From Margaritispora aquatica (lineage: Eukaryota > Ascomycota > Leotiomycetes > Helotiales > Discinellaceae): DNA of 64,000 nt. Shown here in pieces: positions 1 to 10,415 of this stretch (position 1 is the first letter of the stretch; each line of letters begins with the position of its first letter). The stretch lies in NCBI GenBank assembly GCA_007644065.1, contig VJWN01000019.1:186001-250000 (forward strand). Direction: 5' to 3'. The notes beneath the pieces were generated by a model. That model worked only from the letters and a program-made list of their open reading frames with translations. It made no database searches and was not told where the DNA came from. The position numbers and the translations under genes are program-made.

Positions 1-2715
1 ACCCAAAATATATCAAGCGTAGCTGAGTACCGATCATCGCTCCCTAAGAGGGTTGAAGGAACTTGTGAGTGGATTCTGTCAAGCAACCAATACTTGGACT
101 GGAACTCGCAGGATGGAACTTACCTGCTATGGATAATTGGATATCCCGGCAGCGGAAAGACGATTCTCTCTGCCTACTTGCTCGAGTGTCTAGGAACAGA
201 TGACCATTCTTCGAGTCTGCAGCCAACACTCTGCTATTTTTTCTGTGATGAAAAGATCGATAAACAGAGAGATGGTAAAGCGATTATCCGAAGCCTTATT
301 CATTAGCTGTTAGCACAACGGCGTTCCTTGATCAAACATGTCAAGGCTGCGTATAATGTCGCCGGTCCTCAGTTTGATTAGAGTTTTTATGGACTCTGGA
401 AAATCTTCATTTCTATGGCTGATGATAAACGTCTCGGACCCCTCAATGTGCTCATCGATGCTATCGACGAATGTGAGCAGACAACTCGAGAGCAGCTTCT
501 CCGTAACATTCTCAAACTCATGGAAAAGTCAAAGCCAGGTGGGACAAGAACCTCAAGCATCAAATTACTCATTACGAGCAGGCCTATATTGGGCCGCAAG
601 CATACCACGAGTCTTTTGGAAATTGATTTGTCTAAATCTGACATACAAGAAGACTTGCAACTCTTCATCCACACCAAAGTTGAAGGTATTGCTCAGAGAA
701 CTCGGTGTAAATCAGAAGTGACAACGTATCTCGAGAATGCGTTGTCTCTAAAGGCAGATCGCACATTTCTCTGGGTTAGTCTAGTACTTCACCTCCTAGA
801 AACTAGCTTTCTAGCTTCGCAAAAATATTTCAAGCGAATAATCGATACACTACCACAGACGCTAGCCGCCCCCTATGAAAACTTCCTCCATACCATCTCC
901 ATAGAATACCAATCACTTGCTAGGAAGTTGTTACATTTCCTTATTGGAAGTGTGAGACCTCTTGGGCTAGAGGAAATGCGAATCTTGGTTGCGATAGAAG
1001 ACCACCACACACTTAAAGCACTCGAAGAGGACCTACAGCCCAACATTCAGGAAACAATCGAAGGAGTCCTGGGCCCACTTGTCAGAATCTGGGATTCTCG
1101 AATCCATCTAGTCCATCAATCACTCAAGGAGTTTCTACAAACTCTTGCTACTCAGCCCGAGAATCCCTTGTCGGCACAATACGGCGTCTCGTTGCCGGCA
1201 GCGAATCTTTTTATTACGCAAGCATACGTATCATACTTATCGCTTAATGACTTCCAACAGGATCTTTTTTCCCAAGACCAGAAAGTTGGTCAGGTCAGAG
1301 AATCGTCCACTCCTCCAATCAATAAGGAGGAGACTGTTGGAAATTTTTGGGACACGATTGAATTAGGAGAAGATTTATTGTTTCAAGACTCTTCTGTGAC
1401 AGAGGCAGAGTCATGTACACTTATTGAAGCCCAGAAGTCCTTCTATGATTACTCTGCGCGGCATTAGGCACAACACTATTCATCAGCCCATGTGATGAAC
1501 GCTCCGAGTGCTCATAACGCTATCATCGAACTATCAGATACTACCAGAATTCAAGGGTTAAATTGGTTTCGCTACTACTAGTTCAACACCGAAACAGAAT
1601 TAGCTTGTCCTAGAGATTTTGTCCCCCTTGTAACCGCAAGCTATTTTGGCCACCTGAATTCCATAGACTTGCTTTTGTCTGATATCGAACATATTGAACC
1701 CTACTTAGGGAGTCGTGCTATATACTGGGCGGCTCGGATGGGACATCATGCTGTGGTAGACAAACTCCTTGGAGTGCATGCTAGTCCCGATATGAGCGTC
1801 TTGAACGGACAGACCGCCCTAATCGCTGCGGTACAATTCAATCGACTAGATGCTGTCAAGAGCTTGTTAAGAGAGGAGGGTCTACTTAGCGAAGCTGGTA
1901 AATATCGGGTCAATCATGCTCCATCGCAAGGACGGACACCTCTCTCGATCGCTGCTGGAAATGGCCTGGTTGAAATAGTTCGAGAGCTTCTAAATCATCA
2001 CCGAATTCTACTAGATATCGCAGACTTTGACCTGTGGACGCCTTTCTTTTGGTCAACCAGTGGTAATCACTTGGATGTGCTCCAGCTGCTGGTCACCGAC
2101 GGGCGTCTGTCGATAAACCATGTAGATAGAACGGGCCGAAATGTTCTCTCCTGGGCCGCTTCCGCAGGCGAGATAGAGCTCGTCAGATATCTTTTGAGTC
2201 TGGAAAGTCTCAGAGCTGATGAGCCGGATCATAATGGAAGAACCGCAATGTCCTTTGCAGCGGGAAACGGGCATCTTGAAACGACGGTTGCCATCCGGCG
2301 AAGTCAACGAATCGACGCATCAATCAAGGATAGGGATGGACGAAATGCACTTTCTTGGGCTTGTGGAGGTGGCCATCATCGCGTAGTCAAGTACTTGATA
2401 AACCATGATCAGAAAGGGGTCGATGAAGAGGACGTGGACGGCTGGACACCATTGGCATGGGCCCTCTTTAGTCAAGCTCCTCAAACCGTTCAGCTACTTC
2501 TCGACTCGGGGTTAGTAGATGTCAATAAGAAAGATAAAAACGGGCGAAGTGCGCTGTCCTTTGCAGCAGGCTACGGATACTTAGATGTCGTTCAGATATT
2601 GTTGAGTGTCAAAGGTATTGAAATCAACACCAAGGACAATGACGGTCGAACACCTATTCAACATGCCCAGCGGCACGAGGCAGTTATAAAGGCCCTGGAA
2701 CAGGCTGGAGGGTAG
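1..2715 (+). pseudogene. NACHT-ankyrin NLR-type protein, 5'-truncated by window edge and broken by four in-frame TAG codons
   Basis: One frame runs from base 1 to the TAG at 2713-2715. It holds a NACHT NTPase with Walker A GYPGSGKT (about 145-170), Walker B-like LNVLIDAIDEC (about 445-480), an ITSRP sensor motif (about 570) and the LVHQSLKEFL element typical of fungal NLRs (about 1110). From about 1600 a run of roughly nine ankyrin repeats follows. Fungal NLRs of this layout act in non-self recognition and regulated cell death. The frame is interrupted by TAG at 304-306, 379-381, 1465-1467 and 1579-1581, with homology continuing in the same frame across each stop, so introns do not explain them. 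Each stop is one transition from CAG or TGG. The N-terminal effector domain would lie upstream of the window. I infer a RIP-type nonsense pseudogene. The family call is firm; inactivity is inferred. Confidence 0.85.
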
Positions 2716-4087
2716 ATGGCGCATTATGCGCTCATAATATTTGTCGTGAATGTTTACCAACAATCATAATTCCATCGAAGACTTCTACGATCATAAGATT
2801 CTCAATGATCCGTATAACTCTGGTATTCAAGTCACAGCTTTTCACTCGAGTGATTCTTGCACCCTAGGGGTCTTGACAATCCATATTGATAGAAGTTATT
2901 TGTCCAAGAACCTTTCACATCCCAAGAACTGTTAATACTCCAAATCCACCAGATCCACATCATCGTCTCAAAATGTCCACCCCAGACTCCGGTAGTCAGC
3001 ACCACAAGTTCCTCGCAGGAATCGTAACAAATACCAAAACTCAGTTCCGAAATAAAGCGTTTCCACAGAATCGACTACGAGAAGGTCGAGCTGGTCTGGG
3101 GAGCAGCGACTTGCAAGCGGGGAAAGCAGTCAGGGACAGAAAGACATCGATAAATAGTGCGCTGAAAGGTCCCAGAGCCTGGTTTTGATGAGGGACATCA
3201 GGAAGGAACTTTTGGAGGGTTTGAGGGAGAAGGAGGTACGGAAGTAGTGTGATAGGTGGGAGGCGGAGAGGAAGCAGATCGGCAAACTTTGAGCTCAGCT
3301 GATTGGTGTATGGAAGTGGGAATGTTTTGGAGGACATCACTCAGACCCAAGGGCTCAAGGGCCAGAAGCAAAAGGAAGTGCACAGTTTGATGTGATAGAC
3401 TCGTGATGGGTTGGGCTTTGCTTGTTTGGCAACACGATTGTACTAAGCGAGCTGTACTGATATAGTAAAACTGCCTTTTCGCAGCCCTTGAACACCAAGA
3501 CAGTACATTATGTGACTTTACTCTCATTCACTCGGCAGTGATTATCGGGAAGTGCATTCAACTCTTGAGTCACGAAATTTCAAATGAATAGTTATTCTAC
3601 GGCTGTGCATCTCAGTCATTGTGCACTTGCAATCAAGTGCCAGGAAAAGGACTAATTACAATACGGAATGACAATGACAATGATTCTTTTCTTCTTGCAG
3701 GGTGAACTGATTGAGCTATTAGTGAGACTGCCGGCCTGCTAAATGGAACAATGCGCACTAGCAGTATGGCAATAGTAATAATTAACTGAAGGGGTCTTGT
3801 TTTGCTAAGCGAGTTTCAATTGCGCCTTACAGTCAGCAAGTTGAACAAATTGAAAAGCTCCGCAAACTCACTCTCAATGAAGGCTGATTCAAAGGTGAAG
3901 CATAACAACAGGAAATACTCGAATCACAAGATCATATGGAAGTCACAACTTCATATTAGAAGAACAGCCCTCTGTCAACAGTTGTTCCATAAAACCTACC
4001 AATTCCTCGTACCAAAAAGAACCCCCCTCCAAAGATCGAAACATATTCTCACATGTCGGAGAGTCTCAACCTCTTGACAACTACAAA
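2716..4087. other. Intergenic region with one weak decayed reading frame
   Basis: There is no convincing intact gene between the NLR relic and the small gene at 4088. The only protein-like stretch is the broken frame described separately at 2973-3406. The stretch 3590-4080 is AT-rich and featureless to my eye. Confidence 0.5.
2973..3406 (+). pseudogene. Possible decayed small ORF, function unknown
   Basis: ATG at 2973 in an A-rich context (TCAAAATG) opens a 71-codon frame ending with TGA at 3186-3188. A shifted frame starting at 3188 continues with helix-forming charged sequence (DIRKELLEGLREKEVRK, then CDRWEAERKQIGKL), interrupted by TAG at 3245-3247 and TGA at 3290-3292, and ends at 3404-3406. 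TAG could come from TGG and TGA from CGA by single transitions. The picture fits a frameshifted, point-mutated gene next to the broken NLR, but it could also be chance. I recognise no family. Confidence 0.25.
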
Positions 4088-4498
4088 ATGCCAATCCAAT
4101 CTCTAGAATCCTATCGCCAACTACGCTCCGACCCAGCCTGGAAGCAACGACGGCAAGACATATTCGAAGAGCACGCCTGCAAAGTCGCCAAGATCGCAAG
4201 AATACGAGTCAAGAGACACGACGCTATCAAGCAACTCGTATGCTCTACTTTCTGGCGCTTGGTCCAGAAGATGAAGGTGGATAGAGACTACGAGGAGGAA
4301 GGGAGACGGATCCAGGCGGAAACGAACCGAAAACATTTGGAGAACAATGAGTTGGGTTTGAAGAAGCAAAATGAAGTTCAGGTGTTACGTTTTCAAGTCC
4401 GCCGCAATGTAACGCCGAGAAGGGGGACGCTGCCTAGGTATGACGGTCCTGATAAGCGACTGCCGCGGTATGAGGAACCTCTGCATTATCAGAATTAG
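4088..4498 (+). CDS. Hypothetical basic helical protein, 136 aa
   Basis: A single open frame starts at ATG 4088 in a good context (ACAAAATG) and ends with TAG at 4496-4498. The protein is highly charged and mostly predicted helical (many Arg, Lys, Glu and Gln), with a C-terminal pair of similar segments LPRYDGPDKR and LPRYEEPL. I see no signal peptide, membrane segment or recognisable catalytic motif. It may be a nuclear or cytoplasmic coiled-coil-like protein restricted to related fungi. No intron is needed. It is flanked by non-coding DNA on both sides. The gene call rests on context, length and composition only. Confidence 0.5.
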   Translation: MPIQSLESYRQLRSDPAWKQRRQDIFEEHACKVAKIARIRVKRHDAIKQLVCSTFWRLVQKMKVDRDYEEEGRRIQAETNRKHLENNELGLKKQNEVQVLRFQVRRNVTPRRGTLPRYDGPDKRLPRYEEPLHYQN

Positions 4499-5199
4499 GG
4501 TATGCACATTCTGGAATGGCGTATTTGAATGATGGTATGACAACTCTCAGATAGCTGAATTCGAAGCACAGCCCAAAACCAAAAATGAGTGGACACTAAC
4601 ATGTTGCCAAACACAAGCCAACACGACATGTCGAAGAAGCGATTTTGCTTAGGTCAATGGTGGATAGAGGATTTTCAGCAAAACAATGAGCACTTCATCA
4701 GACTCGGAAGAAGCACACATACTAAGAAAGAGATTGGCATAAAAAATACCATTGGCCTGAGTTACCACTAAGCAACATATCTGGTTCTTTTCTCCTTTCT
4801 CAACCTCGCCGCCATGAGGTTACTGCAATCGAAACTGCTTACTAGTCAACGAGAAGGTGGAGAAAAATCAAGATATAGGAGGGAGCTCATCATTCAACAT
4901 TGAATACGTTTGCTTTTCAGATGAATACACAATGTTTGAGTTAATATGGAAGCAAAAGGGTATAGGAAACTATCCCTGGAAAGATCATTGATGATGTTTC
5001 TTCATGTTAAAGATTGAATTTGTAATCGCTTCCGCCCGTCCTCTTATCCCTGACATATCATAACCAGCCCAATGTGTGACTACTCTACAGCAGAACCATA
5101 CTCCTTGAACGCTACTCCAAGCACAGGAAAGGAACAAATAGTACCTGATGTAACAACAATAAACTCCATGGCTATGCACCTTTTTACCTAGCTAATCAA
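4499..5199. other. Intergenic region, nothing recognised
   Basis: This region separates the hypothetical gene at 4088 and the 3' end of the nucleoporin gene. Short frames here lack coding character. It presumably carries both 3' untranslated regions. Confidence 0.5.
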
Positions 5200-7117
5200 T
5201 CAAAAATCAAAGCTACACCATTGCTGCAAAGGTGGTATCATAGGCATCTTCCCATCTTTGAAAACGCCGTTATTGGCAGCATACTGATACTCTGCCTTCA
5301 AAGCATCGTTACCTTCATAATGTTCAGGCGAGAGAGCGGCGTCTCTATTCTGTGCTGGTGGTCCATTGGGAAACACTATCTTCTGCCACTTGCCATCGGA
5401 TCGTTTGATACCTGGCTTCTCCTTCTCGTAGACCACTCTCTCACCCTTGAATGTCACCAATCTACCCTCACGATCCCTAGTGGTATATGTGTTGGGATCT
5501 GGATGTGGTGCATCAAGATCTCGACCACTAGGCTTAACGCTGAGAGTACTCATGTTAGGTAGTGACGGATTCGACCTTGTACCAAACGGATTAGGTGTAC
5601 TGTTTGTTGCAGGTGGCTGGGGCTGGCTGAATGAGTTTGAAGAAGCTGGTACTCTCGATTGAGGAGCACCAAAGGGATTGGAAGCAGGTGCATCTTGCTT
5701 CAGCGCCCCAAAGGGATTGTTTGTTGAAGCAGGGTTTACTGGTGTAGTTCCAAATGGAGACGCAGAATTAGCTTTGCTAAATGGATTTGCTGGTTGTGTG
5801 GTATTTCCAATACCAAAAGCATTTGACAGAGATGGAGACTGCGTGGGCGCAGCGAATGGGTTGTTTGGAGCAGATGCCGGTGCTCCAAATTGCGTCGAGA
5901 CATTGGTCGGGGGATTAGGAGGTTGTGGTGCTTGCACACCAAATGGGGCTGCCTGACCAAAAGGCACTGGCTGGGAAGGTCCAGAAGGATTACCGAAGGC
6001 TGACACAGTCTGTGGTTGAGCGAACGGAGCTGGCTTGTTAGAAAAGGCAGAAAATGGAGCTGCTGCAGGAGTATTTGAGGATGTACCGAATGGATTCGGT
6101 CTCTGTCCAAGAGCTGAAGGTTGACCAAAGGGAGCAGCCATTGCAGCAGCAGATGGTTGACCGAACGAAGTTGTGCCTCCTAATGCTGAAGGTTTGCCGA
6201 ATGCACCTCCCCCGCCCATAGTCGACTGCTGCCCAAAAGAACTGGGTGCTCCAAGCTGTGTAGGTGCCCCGAAAGCTGGAGAGGGCGCCGCAAATGGGCT
6301 TGGTCGAGCCCCCAAACCAGATGGCTGGCCAAAAGCTCCAACTTGTGAAGCTGGAGCTGGTTGACTTGGCCCTCCAAATGGATTTGCTGCTGGAACAGCG
6401 GGAAAGGGAGAAGAAGTCCTCGCAAAGGGATTTGAGATACCTCCGGGTGCTGAAGGTGCAGTTTGATTGACGATATCTATCCTATTAGGATGCTCTCTTT
6501 CCCCACTAATAACAAACTCTATTGCAGCATCAACGTTATTGGCAGCAGCTTGCATTTGTTGTTGTGCTGCCAGAAATAGCTTGTCCGCCTCTTGAGCCTA
6601 TACTGGTCAATTACTTGCCATAAAGTGCACACAAATACATACTGCTTGTTGTGGATTCCCTGCAGCCATTGCAATGTAGTGAAGCATTCTCATCTCCTCG
6701 GGACTTTGTTCTCTTGCTCCTCCAAACAATTGTCGTGGGGCATTTCGTCCTGGACCATAGGCAGATAAGATCCATTGGGGTGCCTCTGTTCTAAGATCTG
6801 CGAGCATCCCAACCTTATCAATTCCATATGGAATTGTTGATGCTGCTGCAAATAAAATCAGCATTGATACATGTCGAGCTGTCTTATATTTCCTTACTTG
6901 CACCTTGCTGAAATGCATTATTATTCCTGGGACTTTGATTGTTATTCTGTATGGGCGCGAATCGATTGCCGTTAGCGATGGGAGGAGCATCTTGAGAAAT
7001 ATGTTCGAATCGACACCTATCTACACAGCCTCAGCTTAGATTCCTTTCTTCTGGAGTGACGAGGGATCTACCTCCAAAACGGCAATTGCCTGCTGCCCAA
7101 TTCCTACAGACAACCAT
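5200..7117 (-). CDS. FG-repeat nucleoporin with N-terminal CCCH zinc finger (Nup42/Amo1 type)
   Basis: Exons (minus strand): 7117-7072, 7020-6898, 6845-6643 and 6597-5200; introns of 51, 52 and 45 bp have GT-AG ends. The start gives MVVCRNWAAGNCRFGDRC followed by RFEH, a perfect C-x7-C-x5-C-x3-H zinc finger. A helical segment follows, then a long low-complexity region rich in NPFG, FGxPS and SFG repeats, the FG cohesive domain of nuclear pore proteins. The C-terminal block contains DGKWQKIVFPNGPP and ends PPLQQWCSFDF. Yeast Nup42 and human NUPL2 share CCCH plus FG repeats and dock Gle1/Dbp5 for mRNA export at the cytoplasmic face of the pore. I infer the same role. The reverse complement of the repeat region also gives long open frames, which are artefacts of codon bias. 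Confidence 0.87.
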
Positions 7118-7613
7118 AGTCGCAAGGCCTTGAGAATCGATAGCGAATTATTCGCAGAGGTTTGGATTCAGTATAGCATGCTGGCTTCACTCCGCGCTGA
7201 TGCTCTTCTCAACGTATATCGAGGACAGTTGGGCATGAGAAGCGTGTCGAGATTTACGACATTTGGCCATTCGCGTCAGAGATCCCGCCAAACTCCCTAC
7301 CTACAATTGGTAAGTCATGTGACCACCACCAATCTAAGGCACCTACCTAGGTAAGGTACATGGTCGAGTATAGATAGGAAACAAAAATAAATAGAATTTA
7401 TAGTAGAATAATTATTTCATATAAGTTAGATTGTAAATTTAAATTAAATACTTGAGGAGGGCTTGGTAGGTGTGTTCAGATAGATTGGCTAGTATACTAA
7501 TGATGCTCTTGAGTTCGTGACCACCAAGTATCCCCTACCTCTCACACATTTATGTGCATCTATGGCGTACACTCTATACGATGATAAATCGCATAGCTAG
7601 CTTTGTGTGACAA
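7118..7613. other. Intergenic region between the nucleoporin and COG3 genes
   Basis: This is the upstream region of the nucleoporin gene and the 3' side of COG3, both on the minus strand. Bases 7375-7460 are strongly AT-rich. The palindrome-like ACCTACCTAGGTAAGGTA near 7343 is the only motif noticed. Confidence 0.4.
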
Positions 7614-10109
7614 CTATTCTTCGGCTTGAATCATCTTCCAAAGGGCAGCTCTTGTAGTCTCATCTTCAAATACCTTGTTGAGAAGCGTCTCCAGCTCCGT
7701 TTCTATCAACTCTCTCTTCTTGTAATCTTTCACTGCTAAACGAGCCTGCCATGTCTTAGTAAATGCTGTGATCTGCTGGACAAGTACTTTCTCCAACTCC
7801 TTTCGTGCATCTAACAGACGATCGACAACTGCTGGGAGCAAGTTGCCCTTAACCAATGGCGTGATATATGCCAAAGGATTGAACAACTGCTTGCGGTCTT
7901 GCAGCTCCCGGATTGTGGACCAGATGGGGGTGAAATCAAATTCAGCTGATTGTCGAATCGAGTCTGGAATTTCGTGAGTCATGAAGAGATTCTCGATAAG
8001 CATGAGGTTCTTGATCAGAAACAATTGCGCATCCATGATACCCGTGCTTCGCTTGATTAGAGTTGCAGCTTTTTGGAGAGACTCCGTGGCTTGATGAACG
8101 ATCTCGTAGAGCACGTCGCTTATTCTCTGTTGAGCATTAACATGAAAATTCCCAATAATGCACTTTGTAGCTACTTACTGGCCTGTCATAGACCCCCTCG
8201 TTGTACATGACAAGGAGTTTAACAGACGTCTGAACTGTTGGATATGCATTCGACACCATAGAAGCACGTGTGTCCGTTGCAGTGGATTCTTCTTCCATAT
8301 CCCCATCCCTAGCAATTGCCTTTCCTGTTTTGTTTGTTATAACGCTGATCTTGGTTGTGACCTTCAGGTCATTTGGAGATGGTTTGAAGTGGCCAATATC
8401 ATTTGCAGCTTTGAGGAAAAGCTCGTCAAGCGTTTTCCAAAGATGCTTGCTGAGAAAAGCTTGTGCGATGGATCTTTGACCATCCTGAGCTTGATAGTTA
8501 TCTATATCACCCTCAACTGGGCTCATATACATAGTTTCTAGCCAGTCCACAAGACTGCATACTCGGTTCAAATCTCCATTGCTTAGATATGGTAGGAGAA
8601 AGGTGTGAAGTGTTGCAAGGTGCGATAGGATATTATCTTCCAACCTCCCAGCATAGTCGCTACTTTTATTCCACCCGACAAGCGTGCCATAATCTGCCAG
8701 TAATGGTCCATCCTGGAAGAACTGCGTCACGAGAGTTTGCTCGTTATGACACAAATCTAGGATATACTGGACACAACGTCTAGCAAAGTGCTCGAAATCC
8801 GTATCTGGCTTGTTTGTACTGACATGCTTCTTCAGATTTTTAGTAACCAAAATGCCAACAGATTCTCGGCTCTTGAGATATGCTTCGGTGAGGTGACCGA
8901 AAAGCTCATGATATCTATCAGCATATGTCCGCGGAGGCCTGTCATCTCCTTTCTGTCCAAACGCAAACTCTGAGCTCTTGAGAAGTCTCTGGATCTGTGG
9001 ACCTAGGTTTGCCTCAACATTTTCATACTTTCCATATAGGAGAATATATTCAGCTGTCTCGGTATGCTCCTTTGACTTCAATTCTTTTGTGACATCATCT
9101 GACAACTCGCGAAGTGAATTTGAGAACGACGTCTGCACAATGTTCAATGCTCTTTCTAGCAAAGCAGTGTAGCGAGTCTTGTAAACAGTAGAGTCTCGAT
9201 AAGTAGGCTAGATTTGTTAGTAAAACTACCAAAGGAGCACTGAATGCACGGGGCAGTAATGGAGAAACACAATCTTACATGTTCATCCATGAAGTCAATA
9301 CATGTATTGAGATTCAACAATATATCCAAGAAGTCATCGCTTCGTACCAATCGACCAGCGCCAGGGGCATTGAGGCGTCTCGTCAATGGCTCGAGATAGG
9401 CATAATATTGGAGGTCAGTTCCAACCTCATCAGCTAAATCTCGAAGTCGTTTCTGCTCAGCGAGTAGGTCTTCGCACTGAGCTTGAAATGCTGTTGTCTC
9501 GAGCTCTACGGTCTTGAACGATTCAGACAAGCTTTCAAGGAGATTAAGAGCATCAGTTGTATCATTCAGCAGTGTGTCAAGATGTCGTTCTGAGAGCGCT
9601 AATTGATCATAATAAAGCCTACAAGTTTCAACGTGTGTTTCTGTCAGGTCATTACTTAACTCACTGATAATCCTCGTGACTTTCATCCAAGAGATCGTCT
9701 TCTAAGAACTCATAGCTGCTCTCTGCTGCTGCCTGACCTGATGCCAGCGATTGATCGAATGGATCTCCAGGTTTCTCTTGTTTTGATTCCTTGCCGAGAT
9801 GCTGGACAGCTACTTCATAGAAGTCGCTGTAGGATTTCGCTCGCTTGGCCAATGTGGCCTTAGGAGGGCCTTTAACACCGATGTTGTCTTCTAAAAGTTC
9901 CAAGATAGGATCTATATGTCCCAATGAATGATCGATACCCTAATTATAAATTTAGTATCTCTTAATTTCGAACAATAATGAATCCTTTGGCGTACATTTG
10001 GTTGTTTTAACAGTGAATCCTTTCTCCTGTGCTTGGGAGCCTGAGACGACATGTCTTCGCTTTTGGATCCCGATCCGGGGACATAGCTATACCAAGAATC
10101 ATCATACAT
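7614..10109 (-). CDS. COG3: Conserved oligomeric Golgi complex subunit 3 (Sec34 homologue)
   Basis: Exons (minus): 10109-9996, 9939-9665, 9618-9279, 9207-8179 and 8126-7614; introns are 56, 46, 71 and 52 bp. Joined, they encode about 756 aa from MYDDSWYSYVPG to KMIQAEE. The Sec34-like N-terminal part has heptad-type helices (YYDQLALSERHLDTLL) and the conserved block CIDFMDEHPTYRDS crosses intron 3 in frame, which supports the model. The C-terminal half is the helical part of COG3 (STGIMDAQLFLIKNL). COG3 belongs to lobe A of the COG tether, which returns Golgi glycosylation enzymes by retrograde vesicle transport; it acts peripherally on Golgi membranes. It is divergent from FMP25 with about 306 bp between start codons. 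An upstream in-frame non-ATG extension was rejected. Confidence 0.92.
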
Positions 10110-10415
10110 CGTAAAGGGGACACAATAATGCTGGATCGAAACTTTGAATTTCACACACTAGTTAAGGTAGCTAACAGAAGCCACGAGGCTAGAATTAGAA
10201 CTGCGCAGTGATGCTTAAAAGGGTTCTGTAGTTTTCGAATCCCTGTCATAGCTGCAGATCGAGACGCAAGAAATGACATCGTCATGGAATCGCAAGGCTG
10301 AGAAATATCAACATCAAATTCATGGAGCTGATGAATTTACCATCTCTGATTGGCTCATGTCATTGACTTAATGCAAATGTAATTATTCACAAGTCCTACT
10401 TGACGAACATACATC
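10110..10415. promoter_or_regulatory. Divergent promoter region of COG3 and FMP25
   Basis: The 306 bp between the two start codons must carry both 5' leaders and core promoters. No specific transcription-factor site could be assigned by eye. Confidence 0.5.

Noticed and set aside
1..2715. Alternative genetic code (TAG as sense) to explain the NLR stops
   Set aside because: TAG serves as the normal stop in other genes of the window (RPS26, the hypothetical genes at 4088 and 27403), so reassignment is not credible.
5678..6470. Plus-strand open frames opposite the FG-repeat region
   Set aside because: They are mirror effects of the biased codons of the nucleoporin repeats and have no start context or splice support.
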